NCBI RefSeq assembly: GCF_001314995.1
Contig: NZ_CP012938.1
Coordinates: 5,146,001 to 5,210,000, forward strand
Reading direction: 5' to 3'
From: Bacteroides ovatus
GTDB lineage: Bacteria > Bacteroidota > Bacteroidia > Bacteroidales > Bacteroidaceae
DNA length: 64,000 bases
Made by a program: the position numbers and the translations under genes. A model generated the notes under the pieces. It was given only the letters and a program-made list of their open reading frames with translations, had not been told where the DNA came from and did no database searches. Shown here piece after piece: positions 18,755 to 27,455 of this stretch; position 1 is the stretch's first letter, and each line of letters opens with the position of its first letter.

Positions 18755-21700
18755 ATGGAAAAGGAAATCAAGAAAGTTCTCGTTTTGGGTTCTGGAGCAC
18801 TCAAAATCGGACAAGCCGGAGAGTTCGACTACTCTGGTTCACAAGCACTGAAAGCTTTGAAAGAAGAAGGTATCAGCTCAGTATTGGTAAACCCGAACAT
18901 CGCAACCATTCAGACTTCTGAAGGTATTGCCGATAAAGTGTATTTCCTTCCCGTAAATACTTATTTTGTAGAAGAAATTATCAAGAAAGAACGTCCTGAT
19001 GGTATCTTGCTGGCATTCGGCGGACAGACTGCGTTGAACTGCGGTGCGGAACTCTACACACAGGGTATTCTTGATAAATACGGAGTAAAGGTGCTTGGTA
19101 CATCGGTAGAAGCTATCATGTATACAGAAGACCGTGATTTGTTCGTGAAGAAACTGAACGAAATCGAGATGAAGACTCCGGTTAGCCAGGCAGTAGAAAA
19201 CATGGAAGATGCCATTGCTGCTGCACGCAGAATCGGTTATCCTGTCATGGTACGTTCTGCTTATGCATTGGGTGGTCTTGGTAGCGGTATCTGTGCCGAC
19301 GAAGAAGAATTCCTGAAATTGGCTGAAAGCTCCTTTGCTTTCTCTAAACAGATTCTGGTAGAAGAATCGTTGAAAGGCTGGAAAGAAATCGAATTTGAAG
19401 TGATCCGTGACGCTAACGACCATTGCTTCACAGTAGCCAGCATGGAAAACTTTGACCCGCTGGGTATCCATACCGGTGAATCCATCGTAGTGGCTCCTAC
19501 CTGTTCACTGGATGATAAAGAATTGACTCTGTTGAAGGAACTTTCTACTAAATGTATCCGTCACCTCGGTATCGTGGGTGAGTGTAACATTCAGTATGCT
19601 TTCAACTCTGATACGGACGACTACCGTGTGATTGAAGTAAATGCCCGTTTGAGCCGTTCTTCTGCATTGGCGTCTAAAGCTACCGGTTATCCGTTGGCAT
19701 TCGTTGCTGCTAAAGTAGCACTCGGCTATACACTCGACCAGATTGGTGAGATGGGGACTCCGAATTCTGCATACGTAGCTCCGCAACTTGACTACTATAT
19801 CTGTAAAATCCCTCGTTGGGACTTGACGAAGTTTGCCGGTGTATCCCGTGAAATCGGTTCAAGCATGAAATCGGTAGGTGAAATCATGTCTATCGGTCGC
19901 TCTTTTGAAGAAATCATCCAGAAAGGTCTTCGTATGATCGGTCAGGGTATGCATGGTTTCGTAGGTAATGACGAACTGCACTTTGATGATCTTGATAAAG
20001 AGCTTTCTCGTCCGACAGACTTGCGTGTTTTCGCTATCGCACAAGCAATGGAAGAAGGTTATACCATCGAACGTATTCATGACCTGACAAAGATTGACCC
20101 ATGGTTCCTTGGCAAACTGAAAAATATCGTAGACTACAAAGCGAAACTGTCTACCTATAATAAGGTAGAAGATATACCTGCCGATGTAATGCGTGAAGCT
20201 AAAGTGTTAGGTTTCTCCGACTTCCAGATCGCCCGTTTCGTACTGAATCCAACCGGAAACATGGAGAAAGAAAACCTGGCAGTGCGTGCTCATCGTAAAT
20301 CTATGGGTATCCTCCCGGCTGTAAAACGTATTAATACAGTTGCTTCCGAACATCCGGAACTGACTAACTATCTGTATATGACTTATGCAGTGGAAGGTTA
20401 TGATGTAAACTATTATAAGAATGAAAAATCAGTAGTCGTACTGGGTTCGGGTGCTTACCGTATCGGTAGCTCTGTAGAATTTGACTGGTGTTCGGTAAAT
20501 GCCGTTCAGACAGCCCGCAAATTGGGTTACAAATCTATCATGATTAACTACAACCCTGAAACGGTTTCTACTGACTATGATATGTGCGACCGTCTGTACT
20601 TCGACGAGCTTTCGTTCGAACGTGTACTCGACGTAATCGATCTGGAACAACCTCGCGGTGTGATTGTCTCTGTAGGTGGACAGATTCCGAACAACCTGGC
20701 TATGAAACTTTACCGCCAGTCGGTTCCTGTATTGGGTACTTCTCCGATCTCTATCGACCGTGCTGAAAACCGTAACAAGTTCTCTGCTATGCTTGACCAA
20801 CTGGGTATCGACCAGCCGGCATGGATGGAACTTACCAGTCTCGAAGAGGTGAAAGGATTCGTAGAAAAAGTAGGCTATCCGGTATTGGTTCGTCCTTCTT
20901 ACGTTCTTTCAGGAGCTGCTATGAATGTTTGCTACGATGACGAAGAATTGGAAAACTTCCTGAAGATGGCTGCCGAAGTTTCTAAAGAATACCCGGTAGT
21001 TGTTTCTCAATTCCTTGAAAATACAAAAGAAATTGAATTTGATGCTGTTGCCCAGAATGGTGAAGTGGTGGAATACGCAATTTCTGAACATGTGGAATTT
21101 GCCGGTGTTCACTCCGGTGACGCTACACTGGTATTCCCGGCACAGAAGATTTACTTTGCAACGGCACGCCGTATCAAGAAAATCAGCCGTCAGATTGCTA
21201 AAGAACTTAATATCTCCGGTCCGTTCAATATCCAGTTCCTGGCTCGTAACAACGAAGTGAAAGTAATCGAATGTAACTTGCGTGCTTCTCGTAGTTTCCC
21301 GTTTGTTTCTAAAGTACTGAAACGTAACTTCATCGAAACAGCTACCCGCATCATGTTGGATGCTCCGTACTCACGTCCGGATAAATCTGCATTTGATATC
21401 GACTGGATTGGTGTAAAAGCATCTCAGTTCTCTTTCTCTCGTCTGCACAAGGCTGACCCGGTATTGGGTGTGGATATGTCTTCTACAGGTGAAGTTGGAT
21501 GTATCGGTGATGATTTCTCTGAAGCATTGCTGAATGCAATGATCGCTACCGGATTCAAGATTCCTGAAAGAGCAGTAATGTTCTCTTCCGGTGCTATGAA
21601 GTCGAAAGTGGATTTGCTGGATGCCAGCCGTATGCTGTTTGCTAAGGGATATCAGATTTATGCTACTGCCGGAACTGCTGCATTCCTGAATGCTCATGGA

Positions 21701-21976
21701 GTAGACGCGACTCCGGTTTACTGGCCGGATGAGAAACCAGGTGCAGAGAATAATGTTATGAAGATGATCGCTGACCATAAGTTTGACCTGATCGTAAACA
21801 TTCCGAAGAATCATAGCAAACGTGAATTAACGAATGGCTATCGTATCCGTCGTGGTGCAATCGATCACAACATTCCATTGATTACAAATGCTCGTCTGGC
21901 AAGTGCCTTTATCGAAGCATTCTGTGAATTGAAATTGGGTGATATTCAGATCAAGAGCTGGCAGGAATATAAATAA
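18755..21976 (+). CDS. carB: Carbamoyl-phosphate synthase large subunit, eukaryotic (CPS I/CAD) type
   Basis: 1073 residues, full length. Domains: ATP-grasp 1 about 1-400, oligomerisation region about 400-550, ATP-grasp 2 about 555-935, and an MGS-like regulatory domain about 940-1073. Makes carbamoyl phosphate for pyrimidine and arginine synthesis. Several diagnostic segments resemble the CPS domains of animal CPS1/CAD more than E. coli CarB: GWKEIEFEVIRDA, GECNIQYAF, GSSVEFDWCSVNAVQ, PETVSTDYD, GGQIPNNLA, ECNLRASRSFPFVSK (E. coli has EVNPRAARTVPFVSK). No carA glutaminase gene is near, so ammonia would come from an unlinked CarA or be free. Preceded by a leader ORF and hairpin; ended by a terminator. 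Confidence 0.93.
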   Translation: MEKEIKKVLVLGSGALKIGQAGEFDYSGSQALKALKEEGISSVLVNPNIATIQTSEGIADKVYFLPVNTYFVEEIIKKERPDGILLAFGGQTALNCGAELYTQGILDKYGVKVLGTSVEAIMYTEDRDLFVKKLNEIEMKTPVSQAVENMEDAIAAARRIGYPVMVRSAYALGGLGSGICADEEEFLKLAESSFAFSKQILVEESLKGWKEIEFEVIRDANDHCFTVASMENFDPLGIHTGESIVVAPTCSLDDKELTLLKELSTKCIRHLGIVGECNIQYAFNSDTDDYRVIEVNARLSRSSALASKATGYPLAFVAAKVALGYTLDQIGEMGTPNSAYVAPQLDYYICKIPRWDLTKFAGVSREIGSSMKSVGEIMSIGRSFEEIIQKGLRMIGQGMHGFVGNDELHFDDLDKELSRPTDLRVFAIAQAMEEGYTIERIHDLTKIDPWFLGKLKNIVDYKAKLSTYNKVEDIPADVMREAKVLGFSDFQIARFVLNPTGNMEKENLAVRAHRKSMGILPAVKRINTVASEHPELTNYLYMTYAVEGYDVNYYKNEKSVVVLGSGAYRIGSSVEFDWCSVNAVQTARKLGYKSIMINYNPETVSTDYDMCDRLYFDELSFERVLDVIDLEQPRGVIVSVGGQIPNNLAMKLYRQSVPVLGTSPISIDRAENRNKFSAMLDQLGIDQPAWMELTSLEEVKGFVEKVGYPVLVRPSYVLSGAAMNVCYDDEELENFLKMAAEVSKEYPVVVSQFLENTKEIEFDAVAQNGEVVEYAISEHVEFAGVHSGDATLVFPAQKIYFATARRIKKISRQIAKELNISGPFNIQFLARNNEVKVIECNLRASRSFPFVSKVLKRNFIETATRIMLDAPYSRPDKSAFDIDWIGVKASQFSFSRLHKADPVLGVDMSSTGEVGCIGDDFSEALLNAMIATGFKIPERAVMFSSGAMKSKVDLLDASRMLFAKGYQIYATAGTAAFLNAHGVDATPVYWPDEKPGAENNVMKMIADHKFDLIVNIPKNHSKRELTNGYRIRRGAIDHNIPLITNARLASAFIEAFCELKLGDIQIKSWQEYK

Positions 21977-22004
21977 ACTGCTTTAGCTGTTTATCAAAAT
22001 AAAA

Positions 22005-22045
22005 AGAACTCCCTCTTTGGAATGCCAAAGGGGGAGTTTTTTGTT
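22005..22045. terminator. Terminator after carB
   Basis: AACTCCCTCTTTGG (22007-22020) pairs with CCAAAGGGGGAGTT (22025-22038), followed by a T run to about 22044. Also lies downstream of the converging GH20 gene. Confidence 0.85.
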
Positions 22046-22077
22046 TAAGTTGTCTTGTTGCGAATAGATGTTTTCTG

Positions 22078-24060
22078 TTATTTGCTTACACGATAATTGT
22101 GTACTTTCAGATTCTCTATCCGGCTATTGAAGTTTCCGGCTTTCTCGAGCGGGAAAAACAATGTGCGTATATAACTCATAGAATCTTTTCCTGCATTGAA
22201 ATAACATTTCTGTATGTTCATTTCTTCAACAACCTTTCCGTTTACTCTGAGTGTGGTACTACGATGATCGCCTTCAATCTGAATGGTCGCTTTCTCTCCC
22301 GGATTCACTTTATATGGGAACGTATTCAAATAACCATCGCGTGCAAAACCCATCATCCCTCGAATTGGATCTGCTAGATAGAATACGGCATTGGGTGAAC
22401 GGAACAATTCTGTTCCGCTTTTCTCTGGTGCTCCGGTAATGTCGAAGCTGACTGTATAATTATAGCCGATTTCCGGGTAAGTGGAAGTGCTGCCGGGAGC
22501 AACGGTAGAACGCTCATATACCAATGCCGGACTCTTGCCGATTCTTCCCAATTGATTGACTCCGGGGGCTTCACTGATAGCACTACGCTTTTCATTATAC
22601 ACTTCGAATGGCAGACTGGTTTCTTTCCCTGTCCATGTCTTCACTGCTAGAGTTTGTAACGCAGGGAATACACGGTGATGAATGTCTTTCACGGAAATTC
22701 CATTACCTGCATGGTCGTTCCAGATGGCAAACATGCCACCGAGAATAGCAGGGTGCTTTTCTTCGAATACGGCTTTCCCGATATGTGCCGGTGTCCATTC
22801 TTTATATAAAAATACCTCGTTAAGATAATCCTGATAGTAACCGGCTAATGGAACAATGTAAACCATTGCATCCGGAATGCTGATTAGCTGGTAGCCGTCT
22901 TTTATCATGGTTGCTGGGTCGGCATATCCGTTATACCAGGCATTCATAATGATATTTTCTGATTTGACAGGGGTGTCTCCTTTAGCATGAGTGAGAGCGC
23001 CCCATATCACGGCTTGTTTGCCAAAGCCTTCTACCAGCCGGATATAATGGTCGGTGAAAGCCCGGAATTTTTCTACTACCTCTTTCTTGGCATTCGAGTA
23101 TTCGTCGGTACCGATATGCACACGCTTGCCCACGAATACAGGGTCGTCACCTTTCAGGTATTCTTTGAACAGATTGTCTGCAAATTGATAGGTTTCCGGT
23201 TTGAATAAGTCAAGATGATCCATTCCGTACTCCTTGCTCCCAATTTCCGGTTTGTAATGAGTGAATGCTAATGAATGTGCCGGAATATCAATTTCCGGTA
23301 TAATCTCTACAAAGTTGGTTGCAGCTTGTTTCTGAAAATCAATAAATTCTTTTTTAGAATAAGAACCGTCGCGGGCTGTGAGTCCCGGATAAGTTTCGGA
23401 CTCCAGACGGAAAGCAGCATAAGTCTTGTCCCAGTTGTTATCAAAATATTGCTTGAATCCATTATCATTCAGATGGACTTGCAGGGTATTCATCTTGTAA
23501 TAAGCCATTATTTTTACCAGATCCTGAAGATAGCTCATCGGAATGAATTTACGACCGCAGTCTATCATGAATCCCCGGATGGAGTAGTCGGGATAGTCGC
23601 GGATTATTCCTTTAGGAAATGAGTGCTCCTGGCTTTGTTCTGCTATTTGCAAGAGGGTACGTGTGCTCCAGTAAAGCCCTGTCAGGGTGGGGGCAGAAGT
23701 CGTGATCCGATCGGTAATCTTGATTTCATAACCCTCTTCTCCCAGCTTTTTGTCAGCTGACAGTGATAGGATGAAGTCTCCGGGTGTGGCTTTGCCTTGA
23801 GTTACGCTTAATGTTTTTCCGAACATTTGCTGATAATCGTCGGCAAACATTTGGGCTATTCTCAGCAATTCTGGATTTGCAGAGGTGCATACTATCTTTG
23901 CATTTGTTCCCGGAGTGAAATTACCATCTTTTCCTGTCCATTGTTTGAGTTCGGGGACAACAAAAGGTTTAGAGTTTACGCTGGCATAGGATAAACTGCC
24001 ATACAAACAGAAGATTGTCAATAAGCATAACACTTTCAGGGGGATTAGTGTGTATGTCAT
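22078..24060 (-). CDS. GH20 beta-N-acetylhexosaminidase, secreted
   Basis: 660 residues with a signal peptide (LKVLCLLTIFCLYGSLSYA). N-terminal GH20b alpha/beta domain about 32-155, then the catalytic TIM barrel from about 160 (SIRGFMIDCGRKFIP, NTLQVHLND, EIIPEIDIPAHS). The catalytic Asp-Glu pair of substrate-assisted GH20 enzymes is present at 319-320 (HIGTDEYS). The C-terminal ~140 residues look like a LamG-type beta-sandwich (TIQIEGDHRSTTLRVNGKVVEE). Would release GlcNAc or GalNAc from host glycans in the periplasm or at the surface. No SusC/D pair or sugar-utilisation genes adjoin it. Confidence 0.9.
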   Translation of the reverse strand: MTYTLIPLKVLCLLTIFCLYGSLSYASVNSKPFVVPELKQWTGKDGNFTPGTNAKIVCTSANPELLRIAQMFADDYQQMFGKTLSVTQGKATPGDFILSLSADKKLGEEGYEIKITDRITTSAPTLTGLYWSTRTLLQIAEQSQEHSFPKGIIRDYPDYSIRGFMIDCGRKFIPMSYLQDLVKIMAYYKMNTLQVHLNDNGFKQYFDNNWDKTYAAFRLESETYPGLTARDGSYSKKEFIDFQKQAATNFVEIIPEIDIPAHSLAFTHYKPEIGSKEYGMDHLDLFKPETYQFADNLFKEYLKGDDPVFVGKRVHIGTDEYSNAKKEVVEKFRAFTDHYIRLVEGFGKQAVIWGALTHAKGDTPVKSENIIMNAWYNGYADPATMIKDGYQLISIPDAMVYIVPLAGYYQDYLNEVFLYKEWTPAHIGKAVFEEKHPAILGGMFAIWNDHAGNGISVKDIHHRVFPALQTLAVKTWTGKETSLPFEVYNEKRSAISEAPGVNQLGRIGKSPALVYERSTVAPGSTSTYPEIGYNYTVSFDITGAPEKSGTELFRSPNAVFYLADPIRGMMGFARDGYLNTFPYKVNPGEKATIQIEGDHRSTTLRVNGKVVEEMNIQKCYFNAGKDSMSYIRTLFFPLEKAGNFNSRIENLKVHNYRVSK

Positions 24061-24160
24061 AATGGGGGTGTTTTTGTTATTAATAAATGATTAAAGTTAA
24101 TTATTGGCTGAATTTAGGGATAATCTGTCTATTAGCCAGCAAGAGAAGCGATTTATTTTT

Positions 24161-24168
24161 TATTTTTG
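24161..24168 (+). promoter_or_regulatory. Candidate yaaA promoter -7 box
   Basis: TATTTTTG fits TAnnTTTG, 30 bases before the yaaA ATG; no clear -33 box. Confidence 0.4.
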
Positions 24169-24198
24169 TTTTTCGAAAAGATAAAATCAGATTTAACA

Positions 24199-24972
24199 AT
24201 GTTAGTACTTCTATCTTGTGCCAAGACTATGAGTGAAACTTCAAAGGTGAAAGTTCCTTTGAAAACGGTTCCACGATTTCAAAAAGAAGCTTCCGGGATT
24301 GCTTTGCAGATGTCACAGTTTTCGGTGGACGAACTGGAACGCCTGTTGCGTGTGAATGCTAAAATAGCTGTGGAAAATTACAAGCGTTATCAGGCTTTTC
24401 ATGCGGAGGGTACACCGGAACTGCCTGCTTTATTGGCTTATACCGGAATTGTGTTCAAACGGTTGAATGCAAAAGATTTCTCGAAAGTAGAATTTGAATA
24501 TGCGCAGGAACACTTGCGGCTGACTTCTTTTTGTTATGGACTGTTGAGGCCTTTGGACGTTATTCGTTCCTATCGGTTGGAAGGAGATGTAGTGCTGCCT
24601 GAACTGGGTAATCAGACGATGTTTTCTTATTGGCAGTCCCGTTTGACGGATGTGTTCATTGAAGACATCAAGAAAGCCGGCGGCATACTTTGCAATTTGG
24701 CCAGTGACGAGATGAAAAGCTTGTTTGATTGGAAGCGGGTGGAAAAAGAGGTGCATGTCATCACTCCCGAATTTCAAGTATGGAAGAATGGAAAATTGGC
24801 TTCGATAGTGATATATATCAAAATGTCCCGTGGTGAAATGACACGGTTCATTCTGAAGAATCGAATTGAAAATCCGGAGGATCTGAAAAGCTTCTCTTGG
24901 GAAGGGTTTGAATTTAACGAATCTCTTTCGAACGAAAAGAAGTTTGTATTTACTAACGGCAAAGAAATATAA
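24199..24972 (+). CDS. yaaA: YaaA family peroxide stress protein (DUF328)
   Basis: 257 residues from ATG 24199 (MLVLLSCAKTMSET); an alternative frame start 11 codons upstream overlaps the promoter-like sequence and is not favoured. Family hallmarks: LSCAKT near the start, QMSQFSVDELERLL, KRLNAKDFSKVEFEYAQEHLRLTSFCYGLLRPLDVIRSYRLE and CNLASDEM. E. coli YaaA lowers intracellular iron during peroxide stress. The acetyltransferase gene begins 3 bases after its stop, so the two are probably an operon. Confidence 0.92.
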   Translation: MLVLLSCAKTMSETSKVKVPLKTVPRFQKEASGIALQMSQFSVDELERLLRVNAKIAVENYKRYQAFHAEGTPELPALLAYTGIVFKRLNAKDFSKVEFEYAQEHLRLTSFCYGLLRPLDVIRSYRLEGDVVLPELGNQTMFSYWQSRLTDVFIEDIKKAGGILCNLASDEMKSLFDWKRVEKEVHVITPEFQVWKNGKLASIVIYIKMSRGEMTRFILKNRIENPEDLKSFSWEGFEFNESLSNEKKFVFTNGKEI

Positions 24973-24975
24973 GGT

Positions 24976-25521
24976 ATGACGGAAGTTGAGAAGATGCGTA
25001 GTAGCCAGTTGGCTGATATGTCTGCACCGGAGTTGCAGGTACGTTTTGAACATGCCAAAAAACTATTGGCACGTATGCGGGGAATGAGTACGTACGATGA
25101 GGGTTATAGAGAATTATTGGATAAGTTGGTACCGGGGATTCCTGAAACTTCCATTATATGCCCGCCTTTCCATTGCGATCACGGAGACGGAATCAAGTTG
25201 GGTGAACATGTGTTTGTTAATGCCAATTGCACTTTCCTGGATGGAGGATATATCACAATTGGTACTCATACACTGGTCGGTCCTTGTGTGCAGATTTATA
25301 CGCCTCATCATCCGATGGATTATCAGGAAAGAAGAGGCTCTAAGGAATATGCTTATCCGGTGACGATTGGCGAAGACTGCTGGATTGGTGGCGGCGCTAT
25401 TATCTGTCCCGGTGTGACGATTGGTAATCGTTGTGTGATAGGAGCGGGGAGTGTTGTGACGAAAGATATTCCCGACGACAGTGTTGCAGTCGGGAATCCG
25501 GCACGGGTGATTCGTAAATAA
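24976..25521 (+). CDS. Maltose/galactoside O-acetyltransferase family (left-handed beta-helix)
   Basis: 181 residues. N-terminal helical Mac domain (about 5-55) followed by hexapeptide repeats (IKLGEHVFVNANCTFLDGG, ITIGTHTLVGPCVQIY, VTIGEDCWIGGGAIICPGVTIGNRCVIGAGSVVTKDI). The catalytic His is in TPHHPMD. Transfers acetyl from acetyl-CoA to a sugar hydroxyl; the natural acceptor is unknown. Cotranscribed with yaaA by spacing. Confidence 0.88.
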   Translation: MTEVEKMRSSQLADMSAPELQVRFEHAKKLLARMRGMSTYDEGYRELLDKLVPGIPETSIICPPFHCDHGDGIKLGEHVFVNANCTFLDGGYITIGTHTLVGPCVQIYTPHHPMDYQERRGSKEYAYPVTIGEDCWIGGGAIICPGVTIGNRCVIGAGSVVTKDIPDDSVAVGNPARVIRK

Positions 25522-25652
25522 GTTGCTTTATCTGGTAGACAGACTGGACGAAGTGAAAGTTGTGAGAAAAAAAACTTTTTTGTATTATTTGTTGATAATC
25601 AGAGCTTTTCTTTATTGCGCAAAAACTTTCTTGAAAAATAATACATGAAATG

Positions 25653-25683
25653 TTTGCAGAATTCAAAAAATGCCGTACCTTTG
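25653..25683 (+). promoter_or_regulatory. tRNA-Val operon promoter
   Basis: TTTG at 25653-25656, exactly 19 bases, then TACCTTTG at 25676-25683: a full-consensus Bacteroidetes promoter, 26 bases before the first tRNA. Confidence 0.85.
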
Positions 25684-25708
25684 CATCGCTTTTGAAACGG
25701 AAGTGTAC

Positions 25709-25783
25709 GGGCGTTTAGCTCAGCTGGTTCAGAGCATCTGCCTTACAAGCAGAGGGTCGGCGGTTCGAATCCGTCAACGCCCA
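25709..25783 (+). tRNA. tRNA-Val (anticodon TAC), copy 1
   Basis: 75-base cloverleaf: acceptor GGGCGTT/AACGCCC, D arm GCTC..GAGC, anticodon stem CTGCC..GGCAG-type with loop CTTACAA (TAC), T arm GGTTCGAATCC. CCA is not encoded. Identical to copy 2. Confidence 0.95.
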
Positions 25784-25818
25784 CACAAAAAAACGAAACA
25801 CTTCCGGCTCATTAACAA

Positions 25819-25893
25819 GGGCGTTTAGCTCAGCTGGTTCAGAGCATCTGCCTTACAAGCAGAGGGTCGGCGGTTCGAATCCGTCAACGCCCA
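25819..25893 (+). tRNA. tRNA-Val (anticodon TAC), copy 2
   Basis: Base-for-base identical to the copy at 25709, 35 bases downstream, and therefore processed from the same transcript. Anticodon loop CTTACAA. Confidence 0.95.
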
Positions 25894-25902
25894 CTATAAA
25901 AC

Positions 25903-25938
25903 AGAGTCTTACGAAGAAATTCGTGAGGCTTTTTTTAT
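25903..25938 (+). terminator. Terminator of the tRNA-Val operon
   Basis: GAGTCTTACGAA pairs with TTCGTGAGGCT (one G-T and a small offset), followed by seven T. Confidence 0.75.
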
Positions 25939-25999
25939 TTCTTACCGCTTTTATACAAACTTTCTCTATCCTTTTGCTCTATAACTCAGGAAAAAGAGT

Positions 26000-26007
26000 T
26001 AATTTTG
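26000..26007 (+). promoter_or_regulatory. Candidate purB promoter -7 box
   Basis: TAATTTTG fits TAnnTTTG, 27 bases before the ATG; a TTTG at 25973-25976 lies 23 bases upstream, slightly too far. Confidence 0.5.
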
Positions 26008-26034
26008 CAGTCTGATAATTATCTAAGAAAACGT

Positions 26035-27381
26035 ATGGAACTTGATGTATTAACGGCCATATCTCCGATTGATGGTCGATATAGAGGCAAAACTAAAGCT
26101 TTGGCAGCTTATTTCTCTGAATTTGCACTGATTAAATACCGTGTACAGGTAGAGGTGGAATACTTTATCACCTTGTGCGAACTCCCTTTGCCGCAATTAA
26201 AAGGAATCGATAGCAATGTGTACGAAACTTTACGGAATATCTACCGTAACTTCTCTGAAGCAGACGCACAGCGCATTAAAGATATCGAAAGTGTAACTAA
26301 CCACGACGTGAAAGCTGTAGAATACTTCCTGAAAGAAGAATTTGACAAGATGGGCGGAATGGATGACTACAAAGAGTTTATCCACTTCGGATTGACTTCT
26401 CAGGATATTAACAATACGTCTGTTCCTCTTTCTATCAAAGAAGCATTGGATCAGGTTTATTACCCGTTGATTGAAGAGCTGATTGCACAGTTGAAAACCT
26501 ATGCGACAGAATGGGCTAACATTCCGATGCTTGCCAAAACTCACGGTCAGCCGGCTTCTCCTACCCGTCTGGGTAAAGAAGTGATGGTATTTGTTTACCG
26601 TCTCGAACGTCAGTTGGCTATGTTGAAAGCATGCCCGCTTACCGCTAAGTTTGGCGGTGCTACCGGAAACTACAATGCGCATCACGTGGCTTATCCTCAA
26701 TATGACTGGAAACAATTCGGCAATCGGTTTGTTGCAGAAAAACTGGGACTGGAACGCGAAGAATATACAACGCAGATTTCGAACTATGATAACCTCTCTG
26801 CTGTTTTTGATAGTATGAAGCGTATCAATACGATTATGGTCGATATGAATCGTGACTTCTGGCAGTACATCTCTATGGAGTACTTCAAGCAGAAGATCAA
26901 AGCCGGAGAAGTGGGTTCGAGTGCCATGCCGCATAAAGTGAATCCGATTGACTTTGAAAATGCGGAAGGTAACCTGGGTATAGCAACGTCTATCCTGGAA
27001 CATTTGGCTGTGAAACTTCCTGTTTCCCGTTTGCAGCGCGACTTGACAGACTCGACAGTGCTGCGTAATGTAGGTGTGCCTTTCGGTCATATCGTGATTG
27101 CTATCCAGAGTTCTTTGAAAGGATTGCGCAAACTGTTATTGAACGAACCGGCTATTTATCGTGATTTGGATAATTGTTGGAGTGTAGTGGCAGAAGCTAT
27201 TCAGACCATCCTGCGCCGTGAGGCTTATCCGCATCCGTATGAAGCTTTGAAAGCGTTAACCCGCACCAACCAAGCTATTACAGAAAGTTCTATTAAAGAG
27301 TTTATCGAAGAATTGAATGTAAGCGAAGATATTAAAAAAGAGTTAAGAGCAATCACTCCCCATACATATACGGGGCTTTAA
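26035..27381 (+). CDS. purB: Adenylosuccinate lyase
   Basis: 448 residues from ATG 26035 (MELDVLTAISPIDGRY). Catalyses two fumarate-releasing steps: SAICAR to AICAR and adenylosuccinate to AMP. Family motifs: SPIDGRYRGKT, TSQDINNTS, KTHGQPASPTRLGKE, FGGATGNYNAHH and the signature GSSAMPHKVNPIDFENAEGN. Length and motif order match the E. coli PurB subgroup (about 456 residues). Own promoter just downstream of the tRNA operon terminator. Confidence 0.96.
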   Translation: MELDVLTAISPIDGRYRGKTKALAAYFSEFALIKYRVQVEVEYFITLCELPLPQLKGIDSNVYETLRNIYRNFSEADAQRIKDIESVTNHDVKAVEYFLKEEFDKMGGMDDYKEFIHFGLTSQDINNTSVPLSIKEALDQVYYPLIEELIAQLKTYATEWANIPMLAKTHGQPASPTRLGKEVMVFVYRLERQLAMLKACPLTAKFGGATGNYNAHHVAYPQYDWKQFGNRFVAEKLGLEREEYTTQISNYDNLSAVFDSMKRINTIMVDMNRDFWQYISMEYFKQKIKAGEVGSSAMPHKVNPIDFENAEGNLGIATSILEHLAVKLPVSRLQRDLTDSTVLRNVGVPFGHIVIAIQSSLKGLRKLLLNEPAIYRDLDNCWSVVAEAIQTILRREAYPHPYEALKALTRTNQAITESSIKEFIEELNVSEDIKKELRAITPHTYTGL

Positions 27382-27455
27382 TTGTTTACTTATATAATAA
27401 ACGTGTTTTTTAAATAGGCCGTGAGGCCAAAGTCTAATTTTATTCGAATAAAAAA

